63,763 nucleotides of DNA from the NCBI GenBank assembly GCA_021325355.1, contig JAJPHI010000025.1:1-63763 (forward strand). The letters are read 5' to 3'. Under the pieces are notes generated by a model. That model ran no database searches. It was not told the origin of the DNA and saw nothing but the letters and a program-made list of their open reading frames with translations. The stretch is from Pseudomonadota bacterium. GTDB lineage: Bacteria; Desulfobacterota; Binatia; Binatales; Binataceae. Shown one piece after another: positions 36,936 to 45,029 of the stretch. The position numbers and the translations under genes were made by a program. Position 1 is the first letter of the stretch. The number at the start of each line of letters is the position of its first letter.

Positions 36936-36989
36936 TTCTCGATGGTCGAGACCAGCGGCGACATCGACCGACCGGAGGTAATTTAAAGA

Positions 36990-38249
36990 GTGAGCGCGAC
37001 CGTCCTGGTGGTGGATGATGAGGAGCGGATTAGGTCGTCTCTACGCGGTATCCTGACTGACGAAGGATACACGGTCCTCGACACCGGAAGCCCCGCGTTA
37101 GCAATGGAGTTGGTGGCCCGCCAGACGCCCTCGCTGGTGCTGCTGGACGTCTGGATGCCGGAACTCGACGGCATCGAGCTGCTGCGCAAGATTAAGCAGG
37201 TGCGACCGGATCTTCCCGTGGTGATGATCTCCGGCCATGCGAATATCCAGAACGCGGTCGCGGCGACGCGCCTGGGCGCCGCCGACTTCATCGAAAAGCC
37301 GTTTTCACTCAATGGCCTGCTCGCGATTTTGAATCGAACGCTGTCCGGCGAAGCCGCTCGCGAGCCGGCCGTGGCCGGGACCTCGGCGAACGGCGTCGGG
37401 CTTGGCGGCCGCGTGTCGGCGACGGCGGCGACGCGTCCGCAAAAAACGCTCGCGCAGCCGCTGGTGATTGGCGGTCACGGTTTGCACTCGGGACTGAAGA
37501 GCGGCGTCATTCTTCACCCGGCCGAACCCGACACGGGTATCATTTTTTCATCGCTGGCGGATCAATCGGAAATTCCAGCGCGTCTCGATTACGTGAGCGA
37601 GACCGGTTATAACACGACCCTCAGTCGCGGCGGCCATTCGATTCGCACCGTTGAACATTTGATGTCGGCATTGCATGGCCTCGGCGTGACCAATGCCTTC
37701 GTCAAAACCGACGACGAGGTGCCCGCGCTCGATGGTTCCGCGATCGAGTTCTGCCGCAGTCTCCGTCAGGCGGGGATCGTCGAGCAGGCGGCGCGGACGG
37801 CGCCCATCAGAGTCACCAAGCCGTTCACGATTGGCCAGGGCGCCGAATCGATCCGCGTCGAACCCGCCGACGTGCTGACGATTGAATACACGGTTGATTA
37901 TCCGGCACCGATCGGCGTCCAGACGGTCAGCTTCACGCTCGATTCGGCCGCGAGCTATGAACGCGAAATCGCGCCGGCGCGGACCTTCGGTTTCGTCAAC
38001 GAGTTCTCGAAGATGTCGGCAATGGGTCTGGCGCGCGGCGGCCGGCTCGACAATCTGATTCTCGTCGATTCGGAGAAGATCGTTAACACCACTCTGCGCT
38101 TCGCCGATGAGTTCGCGCGCCACAAGATTCTCGATCTGATCGGTGATCTTTATCTGCTCGGCCGTCCGCTCGTGGCACGTATTATCGCGGCGCGCACCGG
38201 CCACTCGGATAATCTCGCCCTGATTCGGCACATTGCGAAACTTCAGTAA
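36990..38249 (+). CDS. lpxC: response-regulator receiver fused to LpxC (UDP-3-O-acyl-N-acetylglucosamine deacetylase)
   Basis: 419 aa in one uninterrupted frame. Residues 1-118 are a complete CheY-like receiver: acidic pair Asp9/Asp10, phospho-acceptor Asp53, Ser81 and Lys103. An Ala/Gly/Thr-rich linker (about 120-150) joins LpxC (about 152-419). All LpxC residues are present: Glu222 and His223 in TVEHL (E. coli Glu78/His79), His378, Lys379 and Asp382 in RHKILDLIGD (His238, Lys239, Asp242) and His405 in TGHS (His265), with identical spacing between the last three sites. The enzyme removes acetate in the first committed step of lipid A synthesis. The GTG at 36990 has GGAGG about 11 bases upstream. 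The kinase gene ends 54 bases before it. Confidence 0.95.
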   Translation: MSATVLVVDDEERIRSSLRGILTDEGYTVLDTGSPALAMELVARQTPSLVLLDVWMPELDGIELLRKIKQVRPDLPVVMISGHANIQNAVAATRLGAADFIEKPFSLNGLLAILNRTLSGEAAREPAVAGTSANGVGLGGRVSATAATRPQKTLAQPLVIGGHGLHSGLKSGVILHPAEPDTGIIFSSLADQSEIPARLDYVSETGYNTTLSRGGHSIRTVEHLMSALHGLGVTNAFVKTDDEVPALDGSAIEFCRSLRQAGIVEQAARTAPIRVTKPFTIGQGAESIRVEPADVLTIEYTVDYPAPIGVQTVSFTLDSAASYEREIAPARTFGFVNEFSKMSAMGLARGGRLDNLILVDSEKIVNTTLRFADEFARHKILDLIGDLYLLGRPLVARIIAARTGHSDNLALIRHIAKLQ

Positions 38250-38270
38250 CACTTCAACTTCCGATCAACC

Positions 38271-39005
38271 ATGGAACTGAAAGAGCGCGTCGCGTTGGTC
38301 ACCGGGGCCGGCAAACGGGTCGGACGCGCGATCGCGCTCGCTCTCGCGGCGCGCGGCGCCGCGCTCGCGATCCATTATCGAAGCTCACGCAGTGAGGCCG
38401 AGAGCGCGGTCCAACAGATTATTGCGGCGGGAGGGCGCGCCGCCGCGTTTGCGGCCAACCTCGAACGCGTCGCCGATATCGAGCAGATGGTTGCGCAGAT
38501 CCTCGAGCGGTTCGGGCGAATCGATGTGCTGGTCAACTCCGCTTCGGTCTTCTATCGCAAGCCGCTCGAGGAGCTGACCGAAGCCGACTGGGATATCAAT
38601 CTTGATACTAACTTGAAGGCACCATTTTTCCTGGCGAAGGCGGCGGGATTGGCGATGCGCCGGCAGGGCGCCGGCAAAATAGTCAATATCGGCGACTGGG
38701 CGGGCATCAGGCCCTATAACAACTATCTGCCTTACACGGTTTCGAAGAGCGGGCTTATCGGTTTGACACGGGCGCTCGCCAAAGCGCTCGCCCCCGAGGT
38801 CCAGGTCAACTGTGTCGCCCTGGGTCCAGTGATGCCGCCCGAGGACTACGATGCCGAGGAGATTGAGCGGCTGCGCCGTGCAACTTTGACCAGGACGCTG
38901 GGCACGCCCGAAGACGTGGCGCGCGCGGTCCTCTATCTGTGCGAGGGCGCCGATTTCACCACCGGCGCGACCTTGATGGTCGACGGCGGTCGCCTACTCA
39001 ACTGA
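38271..39005 (+). CDS. short-chain dehydrogenase of the pteridine reductase / FolM type
   Basis: 244 aa SDR with Rossmann motif TGAGKRVGRA (11-20) and NADPH-type HYRSSRSEA after strand 2. The catalytic region is NIGDWAG...YTVSK: Tyr155 and Lys159 are standard, but the usual serine is Asp142. That replacement, with the TGxxxRVG motif, is the mark of pteridine reductases (PTR1) and FolM, which reduce dihydropterins or dihydrofolate. FabG-type enzymes keep the serine, so a simple 3-oxoacyl-ACP reductase call is less likely. It lies 21 bases after lpxC and 20 before the QueC-like gene. Confidence 0.82.
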   Translation: MELKERVALVTGAGKRVGRAIALALAARGAALAIHYRSSRSEAESAVQQIIAAGGRAAAFAANLERVADIEQMVAQILERFGRIDVLVNSASVFYRKPLEELTEADWDINLDTNLKAPFFLAKAAGLAMRRQGAGKIVNIGDWAGIRPYNNYLPYTVSKSGLIGLTRALAKALAPEVQVNCVALGPVMPPEDYDAEEIERLRRATLTRTLGTPEDVARAVLYLCEGADFTTGATLMVDGGRLLN

Positions 39006-39025
39006 ACCGTTTGACGCGCGCGCCG

Positions 39026-39757
39026 ATGACTGCAAAAGCAGGTGCCACGCCGGCATTCGATTATCGAATAGAGGCGCTTCCGGAACGCGTCGCGATCCTT
39101 GCGAGCGGCGGCCTCGACAGTTCGGTGCTGCTCGGGGTGCTCGCGCGCCGCCGCCGCGAAGTATATCCGGTGTACGTCCGCACGGGCCTTGTTTGGGAAA
39201 GCGCGGAAGTGATGACTCTGCGCCGCTTTATTCGCGCGCTGCGGCTCAACAACGTGCGGCCGGTGACGATTCTCAGATTGCCGATGAATGATCTGGCGGG
39301 CGACCATTGGAGCATGACCGGGCGCAACGTGCCGGGCTACGATGCGGCCGTGACGTCCAATTATATACTCGGGCGTAATCTCACTCTGTTGAGCAAGGCC
39401 GCGATCTTCTGCGCGCGCATGCAGATTGGCGAGATCGCCATGGCGCCGCTCGAGAGCAATCCGTTTCCCGACGCGCGTCCTGAATTCTTTCGCGCCGTCG
39501 GTCGCGCGGTCGAACTCGGAGTTGGAATCAAACTCAAAGTGACGACTCCGTTTGCCGGTCTCAGCAAGGCCGAGGTGATTCGGCGGGGAAGCGGCATGCC
39601 GCTCGTATTGACGCTCTCCTGCGCGCGTCCCCAGCGCGGTATCCATTGCGGCGGATGCACGAAATGCGCGGAGCGTATTGAAGGCTTTCGTGAAGCCGGC
39701 ATCGCGGATCCGACAGTCTATGCGTCCGCGGGGCGGCGAAAACCGGCACAGCGGTAA
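39026..39757 (+). CDS. QueC-like ATP-dependent enzyme (7-cyano-7-deazaguanine synthase family)
   Basis: A 243-aa PP-loop protein: SGGLDSS (27-33) binds ATP phosphate, and the C-terminal CxnCxxCxxC-type zinc site reads SCARPQRGIHCGGCTKC. QueC makes preQ0 from 7-carboxy-7-deazaguanine, ammonia and ATP, for queuosine or deazapurine DNA modification. Sequence between the motifs departs from typical QueC (LNNVRPVTILRLPMNDLAGDHWSMTG), and queD, queE and queF are not in the window, so a related amide- or nitrile-forming activity is possible. The ATG at 39026 is preferred over an upstream in-frame start that would overlap the SDR gene by 67 bases. Confidence 0.78.
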   Translation: MTAKAGATPAFDYRIEALPERVAILASGGLDSSVLLGVLARRRREVYPVYVRTGLVWESAEVMTLRRFIRALRLNNVRPVTILRLPMNDLAGDHWSMTGRNVPGYDAAVTSNYILGRNLTLLSKAAIFCARMQIGEIAMAPLESNPFPDARPEFFRAVGRAVELGVGIKLKVTTPFAGLSKAEVIRRGSGMPLVLTLSCARPQRGIHCGGCTKCAERIEGFREAGIADPTVYASAGRRKPAQR

Positions 39758-39956
39758 ACTCCGATCGAGTTCTGGCGGGGCGGGTGTTGAGCTGCAACGC
39801 CGGAGCGACATTCGGCCGCCGCGCAATTTTACCGTATCGGCGCGGAGCGTCGGCTTCGACATTATCGGTGATTATCCACCGGGCGATTGCCGACTGACTT
39901 GGGGCCGACGCTTGCGCCGGCGGCGACGCTCTCAGGCGGCGCTTTGGCCTTCCCGA

Positions 39957-41324
39957 TCAATGGAGACTGTCCGTCGGCGGTGCGACGAGCGTCTTTTGCA
40001 CCAGCGCGGTGACCGGCTTGCATCCGACGGCAACATTGTCCGTAGGAAAGAGCAACGAGCATTGCGGCGTAAGCGTCGTCGCCTTCCACACCGCCGGGGC
40101 GAGCTGACTGAACTTTGCGGCCGGCGGTCCAATGACGATCAGCACCGCATTGTCGCGAGCTTCCAGGTGATGGGATTTTGAGCGCGGCTCCTCGAGGTTG
40201 TCGAGAATCGAGGAGTAAGCGGTGGCGAAGTCCCGCGCCGCATCCGAAGTGTTAAAGGCAATCAGCCAGAGGACGCAGAGCTGGTCGCCCTTCTGCAGGA
40301 TCACCATCCGGTCGCCGCGCCAGGTTTTCTCGATTGAATCGGCGGCCGCTGAGGAATCGGCGAGGTTGCGCTGGAAAATAACGCGCAAAAGCAGCACCCC
40401 GAAAGTATCGGTGTCCATCTGCTTCCAGCCGGGCAACAGCGTCTCGTAGCCCTTCAGATCAATCTGCATCGGCGGCGCCGGCGTCTCAAAGTAGAGTGAC
40501 GGATCGATTATCTCCTGCGACGACTGCGGCGGATTGTGATACAAGGCGTTGACTTCGCTCCATCCACCGCGCTCCCAGGCTTCGGCGACGAAACGCGTGC
40601 CCGCCGAATACTGGAACATCAGTGAGGCGCTGAGCGCCAGCGGGGTGCCGCTGGACTCGGGCTCAAAACTGTCGGGCAACGCGGCAAACCGCGTGACGAT
40701 GTCCTCCACGTTCTTTTCCGTCGAATCGCCCGAGACATACGTCAAACCGGCCAGGGTGGCATCGCCCTCGATCAAAGAGTGCAGGGCAATCTCCTCGTCA
40801 TCGTTGTCCTTGACCCGACTGAGCATCGCCTGCAGGCCGAAATGCTGATCCTGCAGGGCGTGGGTCAGTTCATGGGCTTCGAGCAACTCGTCCGAGAAGA
40901 CCGTGCGGCCCATCATCGAGCTGCCCAGCACGCTCTGGCCGCGAACCTGAACCATCACTTTAAGTTTCGGATCATAAAAACCGGCGATCTGCTGGCGCGC
41001 CAGCCTGAGCTCGGCCTGCTTCAGGTCGGTGCCCGGTGGAAAGAGCCCGGTCATCGCGCCGGCCGTGCCAGAAAGTCGCATCTGCTGCTCGGTGCTGTCG
41101 CGGCTCAGGTTGGCCTCGATCATGCGCTGCGCCTCATCGGGGCTTTTGACCGTGAAGGGAACGTCGCGTACGAAGTTGAGCTGGCGCAGCTCGGCGAGAT
41201 TCTCCTTGAGCTGCGCCGCGCTATGGCGATCCATCGCAGTGATACATCCGGCGAGCGTACCCATCGCCACGACGGCCAGTAGCGCCGCCCATCGAATGCA
41301 TCCTTGTCCCCGTAGGGTGCACAT
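39957..41324 (-). CDS. zinc-metallopeptidase-like lipoprotein
   Basis: 455 aa with a lipoprotein signal peptide: Arg11, a hydrophobic core and the lipobox TLAGC (Cys27). The gluzincin-like motif HELTHALQD (151-159) gives His151, Glu152 and His155, and Glu186 in HSLIEGDA is a likely third metal ligand. The rest is not assigned. It should sit on the outer membrane or in the periplasm and cut proteins or peptides, substrate unknown. No clear ribosome site precedes the ATG at 41324. It is separated by 23 bases from the rlpA gene upstream on the same strand, so the two may share a transcript, pointing to envelope maintenance. Confidence 0.75.
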   Translation of the reverse strand: MCTLRGQGCIRWAALLAVVAMGTLAGCITAMDRHSAAQLKENLAELRQLNFVRDVPFTVKSPDEAQRMIEANLSRDSTEQQMRLSGTAGAMTGLFPPGTDLKQAELRLARQQIAGFYDPKLKVMVQVRGQSVLGSSMMGRTVFSDELLEAHELTHALQDQHFGLQAMLSRVKDNDDEEIALHSLIEGDATLAGLTYVSGDSTEKNVEDIVTRFAALPDSFEPESSGTPLALSASLMFQYSAGTRFVAEAWERGGWSEVNALYHNPPQSSQEIIDPSLYFETPAPPMQIDLKGYETLLPGWKQMDTDTFGVLLLRVIFQRNLADSSAAADSIEKTWRGDRMVILQKGDQLCVLWLIAFNTSDAARDFATAYSSILDNLEEPRSKSHHLEARDNAVLIVIGPPAAKFSQLAPAVWKATTLTPQCSLLFPTDNVAVGCKPVTALVQKTLVAPPTDSLH

Positions 41325-41347
41325 CGATTGTTAGCTGATAGCGAGCG

Positions 41348-42001
41348 TCATTCGGTAATGATTATAGGACTATAGCCCAGACGCTGCAGATTACCAGCCT
41401 GTGATTCGGCGGCCCTGCGCTCAGTGAAGACGCCGGTTCGCACGCGATAGAGATGCGCGCCGTGGTCTTCGGCTTCGACGATGGTCGCGTCGGGACAGAA
41501 GGGCACGATCCGTTCGCGCAGCCGTCGCGCGGTGGACAGGTTATGAAACGAACCGATCTGGATGCAGTAGCGGAGGCCGACCGGCGGTCCGCCCGGCGGA
41601 CTGTGCAAAACCTCCATCCGCACCGGCGTCGTGCCGCGGCCGATCATCCCGATGGTGCGTGCCGCCTTATGCGATAAATCAAGTGTCCGTCCCTTAACGT
41701 AGGGGCCGTGATCGTCGACCGTGACGACCACGCTGCGCTGATTCCTCAGATTGGTGACGCGCAGCACCGTGCCCAGCGGAAACACGGTCGAGGCTGCGGT
41801 GAGGCTGTCCTGATGATAAGTGGCGCCGCTCGAGGTGCGGCGGCCGTCGAAGCCCGGGCCATACCATGAGGCGATGCCGAGGACCGCACCCGAACGCGCC
41901 GGGGAGGGCGGGGGCGCCAGGGGTTGCGGCGACGAAGTTGCACAGGCTGCACAATAGATTGCCAGCCCCGTGACGAGCATCGCGCGAGCAAGCTTCCACA
42001 C
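41348..42001 (-). CDS. rlpA: RlpA-like septal ring lytic transglycosylase lipoprotein (DPBB + SPOR)
   Basis: About 217 aa from the GTG at 42001, which has GGGAGAGAG upstream and gives a proper lipoprotein signal (VWKLARAMLV, lipobox CAAC). The frame is open to 42109, but that start would place about 35 residues before the signal. The double-psi beta-barrel carries GIASWYGPGFDGRRTSSG, LPLGT-like FPLGTVLRVTN, and DDHGPY with the catalytic aspartate, then LDLS. The C-terminal SPOR domain starts near YCIQIGSFHN and binds denuded glycan at the septum. RlpA cleaves peptidoglycan strands lacking stem peptides during division. Confidence 0.88.
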   Translation of the reverse strand: MWKLARAMLVTGLAIYCAACATSSPQPLAPPPSPARSGAVLGIASWYGPGFDGRRTSSGATYHQDSLTAASTVFPLGTVLRVTNLRNQRSVVVTVDDHGPYVKGRTLDLSHKAARTIGMIGRGTTPVRMEVLHSPPGGPPVGLRYCIQIGSFHNLSTARRLRERIVPFCPDATIVEAEDHGAHLYRVRTGVFTERRAAESQAGNLQRLGYSPIIITE

Positions 42002-42118
42002 CGCCAGGCTCTCTCCCGCGGCCGAATATACGCCTATTTCCCGCGCCTGTGCATAGAGTAAAGCGCACGGCCATTCGGTCGAGCCGAACGGGCATGATAA
42101 TGTTGACACTATCGACTG

Positions 42119-43297
42119 ATGCTCCGTTCAAGAACTGACCTTGAAGAACTCGAGGCCGGCACTTTGGCGCCGTATGCGATGCCGGCGCGCGCAAGTCGCG
42201 GGCGGCGGATAGCGGAGCCAGCGCATCCGATGCGCACCTGTTTCCAGCGCGATCGCGATCGCATTATTCACTGCGCGGCGTTTCGTCGGCTCGAATACAA
42301 GACCCAGGTCTTCGTCAACTATGAAGGCGATTACTACCGCACGCGGTTGACCCATACGATCGAGACGACGCAAATCACCTGCACGATCGCGCGCACACTC
42401 GGCCTGAACGGCGATCTGGCCGAGGCGGTCGCCCTCGCGCACGATCTGGGCCACACGCCCTTCGGCCATGCCGGGGAGCGGGTGTTGAACGAGCTGATGC
42501 GACCGTACGGCGGGTTCGACCACAACGAGCAGAGCCTGCGCATCGTCGACCAGATTGAAACGCGCTACCCGTCCTTTCCCGGCCTCAATCTCACCTACGA
42601 GGTCCGCGAAGGCATCATCAAGCACTCCGCCTTCAAGCGTCGCGCCGCCGCACAGGAATTCGATCCCTCCACCTATCCGTGCCTCGAAGCGCAAATCGTG
42701 GATCTCGCCGATGAGATCGCTTACCTGAGTCACGACGCGGACGACAGCGTGAAAGCCGGGATGCTGACGGTTGAGGACCTGGAAACCGTAAGCCTGTATC
42801 GGGAAGCGCGGGATCGCGTGCGCGCCGGCGCGGTTATCACCGACCCGCGCATCATGCGCTATCAGACCGTGATCCGCATGATCGATCTGATGGTCACCGA
42901 TCTGGCCACGAGCATCGCCGGGGCGCTCGATGCGGCCGGGATCCGGAGTGTCGAGGAGGTCCGTCGCGCGGGTAGGGCGTTGGCCCATTTCAGTCCGGCG
43001 ATGGACGAGCAGGTCGCCGAGCTCAAGCGCTTCATGCGCGATCGACTCTACCGCCATTACCGCGTCAGCCGCATGACGGAAAAGGCGGGCCGGGTCCTGC
43101 GAAGCCTGTTCGAGGCCTACATGGCCGAGCCGCGGCAGATGCCGCCGCACGTGTTCGAGCGTGCGCATCAACTTGAAGCGCAAGGTGAAGGCAGGGGTAC
43201 GCTGGCGCGCGTCGTCGCCGATTATATCGCCGGGATGACCGATCGCTTCGCGCTCGACGAATATCGAAAACTGTTCGACCCCAGTGAACGGGTTTGA
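42119..43297 (+). CDS. dgt: deoxyguanosinetriphosphate triphosphohydrolase-like protein (HD domain)
   Basis: 392 aa, the length of the short dGTPase-like family. Motifs: RDRDRIIHCAAFRRLEYKTQVF, YRTRLTHTIE (His79), HDLGHTPFGHAGE with His108/Asp109, His112 and His117, and a later Asp in EIAYLSHDADD that completes the HD metal site. It splits dNTPs to deoxynucleoside and triphosphate, keeping the pool balanced. It is divergent from rlpA; GATAAT at 42097-42102 is a possible -10 box. The TPR gene follows 23 bases on. Confidence 0.92.
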   Translation: MLRSRTDLEELEAGTLAPYAMPARASRGRRIAEPAHPMRTCFQRDRDRIIHCAAFRRLEYKTQVFVNYEGDYYRTRLTHTIETTQITCTIARTLGLNGDLAEAVALAHDLGHTPFGHAGERVLNELMRPYGGFDHNEQSLRIVDQIETRYPSFPGLNLTYEVREGIIKHSAFKRRAAAQEFDPSTYPCLEAQIVDLADEIAYLSHDADDSVKAGMLTVEDLETVSLYREARDRVRAGAVITDPRIMRYQTVIRMIDLMVTDLATSIAGALDAAGIRSVEEVRRAGRALAHFSPAMDEQVAELKRFMRDRLYRHYRVSRMTEKAGRVLRSLFEAYMAEPRQMPPHVFERAHQLEAQGEGRGTLARVVADYIAGMTDRFALDEYRKLFDPSERV

Positions 43298-43320
43298 CGC
43301 GGCAGGGTGGGGTGGCTCGG

Positions 43321-43959
43321 ATGAAACGAATCTCGCAGCACCGCCGCCTGGTGATTCTCCGGGAGGACCATATCGGCGAGCCGCTCGGCGCGGTTTTTCT
43401 CGACCAGTCGCCGGAGCGCGCCGAGACCAACCTGTCCCTGCTTCGCACCTACCTCGGTCCGCGGGTGCAGATTCTTCAGGTCGAGCTGTTCGCCGATCGC
43501 ATTCAAGTTCAGGTCGAGATTCAGGCCTTCGCCGACGAGGCGACCCGCCTTGCCGCCGTTGCCGACGACCTTGTGAACAAAGGCGCGCCGCGCAACGCCC
43601 TCGAGCTGTTTCGGCGCGCCCTCGAACTCGATCCGTTGAATTGTCATGCCGCACGCGGTGCGGGAGCCCTGTTCATGCGGCAGGGCCGCTATCAGGAAGC
43701 GCTCGAGATGCTGCGACGGGCGCGGGAAACCGGTCCGGAAAACGCTGATGTGCTCTATGCGATGGGGCAGGCGGCGCTCAAGCTGGAGCGCCTGGCGACG
43801 GCGACCGCCTACCTCGAGCGCGCCTTCGAACTGGCGCCCGATCACTTCGCGGCGCGCCGCGCCTTGACCGAACTGGGCCGCCGGCCCAAGCCCGTTTCGC
43901 GTCCGCGAGCCAACGGCGCGCGCACCACGACGCTCTCACTCGAACGCGGCCAGCGTTAG
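43321..43959 (+). CDS. tetratricopeptide-repeat protein
   Basis: 212 aa from the ATG at 43321; an in-frame start at 43294 exists. About 80 residues of mixed fold come before three TPR units: VNKGAPRNALELFRRALELDP, LFMRQGRYQEALEMLRRARETGP and ALKLERLATATAYLERAFELAP. The C-terminal 30 residues are basic and low in complexity. It has no signal peptide and probably is a cytoplasmic scaffold. It is co-directional with dgt over a short gap; a functional link is not evident. Confidence 0.78.
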   Translation: MKRISQHRRLVILREDHIGEPLGAVFLDQSPERAETNLSLLRTYLGPRVQILQVELFADRIQVQVEIQAFADEATRLAAVADDLVNKGAPRNALELFRRALELDPLNCHAARGAGALFMRQGRYQEALEMLRRARETGPENADVLYAMGQAALKLERLATATAYLERAFELAPDHFAARRALTELGRRPKPVSRPRANGARTTTLSLERGQR

Positions 43960-44017
43960 ACGCCTCACCTGTCAACAAAAGCGCGCGAAACCGGTAGCGC
44001 GGCTGCGTCGGGCTCTC

Positions 44018-44023
44018 TATGAT
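44018..44023 (+). promoter_or_regulatory. candidate -10 box of the DsbA-like gene
   Basis: TATGAT at 44018-44023 ends 9 bases before the ATG at 44033, predicting a leader of only about 3 bases. There is no good -35 element and no Shine-Dalgarno sequence. Confidence 0.35.
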
Positions 44024-44032
44024 TGCGCGACT

Positions 44033-44959
44033 ATGAGAATCATACGGGTTGGCCTGAGGTTGCTGGGTCTATGGGCAATCAGTTCACTGGTAGCGGCTAG
44101 TTTACATAATATATCTTATGCGAACCTTGGGCCAGCAACCGCCTCGGCCGCCGAAGCCGCGCCGACCGATGCCCAGCTCAAGGCGGCCCTGCAAAAGCGC
44201 TTGCTGGTGCCCGACCCGGCGATGATCACGCTCGGCCCGCCCTCGCCCGGGCCGCTCGCGGGCATGACTCAGCGGACGGTAACGATCAGCAACGAACAGG
44301 GTCAGAAGATCGAATTGAAGTACTTTGCCACCGGCGAGAACGGCAAGGGTCTCGTCGTGCAGCAGTACGCGCTCGTTGACGACGCGCATCCGTGGCAGCG
44401 GGTCGAGCTCAATAAACTCAAGCTCGATGACCGGCCCACGTTGGGACCGGCGGCGGCGCCGCTTACGATCGTCGAATTTGCCGATTTCGAGTGTCCGTTC
44501 TGCGCGCGCGCCTTCAACGAGGTCGAAAACCTCGTGAACAACACCTACAAGGGAAAGGTGCGATTGATCTGGAAGAACTATCCCATCACCGGCCATGCGT
44601 GGGCGGAACAGGCGGCTATTGCCGCACGCTGCGCCTATGACCAGAATCCCTCAGCGTTCTGGGATTTCGCCCAGAGTCTCTACCGCGACCAGGGCGAGAT
44701 TACGCCGGAAAACCTGCGCCAGCATATCGACCAATACGCGGGCGCCGCGAGCCTCGATTTGAAGGCGTTCAATGCCTGCCTGTTGAACGACAAGACCGAA
44801 GCTCTGGTGACGCAGGACAAGAAGGACGGCGACGCGATTCATGTCAACTCGACGCCAACCTTCCTGATAAACGGCGTCGAGGTTCCCGGCCTGCCGAGCA
44901 GCAACGTCTTCGATTACGTCATCACCTCGCAACTGGCGGAGAAATCGGGCGGACGCTGA
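44033..44959 (+). CDS. DsbA-family thiol:disulfide oxidoreductase
   Basis: 308 aa. An N-terminal signal (RVGLRLLGLWAISSLVAASL) exports it. A roughly 100-residue N-terminal region, possibly a dimer or docking domain as in DsbC/DsbG-like proteins, precedes a thioredoxin fold with the redox centre Cys154-Pro-Phe-Cys157 and the cis-proline segment STPTFLINGVEV. Inserted helices (YRDQGEITPENLRQHIDQY, LNDKTEALV) are typical of the DsbA group (thioredoxin_4). It forms or repairs disulfides in the periplasm. It stands alone, convergent with the next gene. Confidence 0.9.
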   Translation: MRIIRVGLRLLGLWAISSLVAASLHNISYANLGPATASAAEAAPTDAQLKAALQKRLLVPDPAMITLGPPSPGPLAGMTQRTVTISNEQGQKIELKYFATGENGKGLVVQQYALVDDAHPWQRVELNKLKLDDRPTLGPAAAPLTIVEFADFECPFCARAFNEVENLVNNTYKGKVRLIWKNYPITGHAWAEQAAIAARCAYDQNPSAFWDFAQSLYRDQGEITPENLRQHIDQYAGAASLDLKAFNACLLNDKTEALVTQDKKDGDAIHVNSTPTFLINGVEVPGLPSSNVFDYVITSQLAEKSGGR

Positions 44960-45029
44960 TGGTGCTCGATCCTGTCGGGCAATCACAAGCGATCAAAAAG
45001 AAGCGAAAATTGTCTGATTAGCGGAAACG

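Noticed and set aside
42128-43654. A 508-codon minus-strand open frame opposite dgt
   Set aside because: The plus strand carries intact HD motifs; the opposite frame is Arg/Asp-rich, has no domain and no ribosome site.
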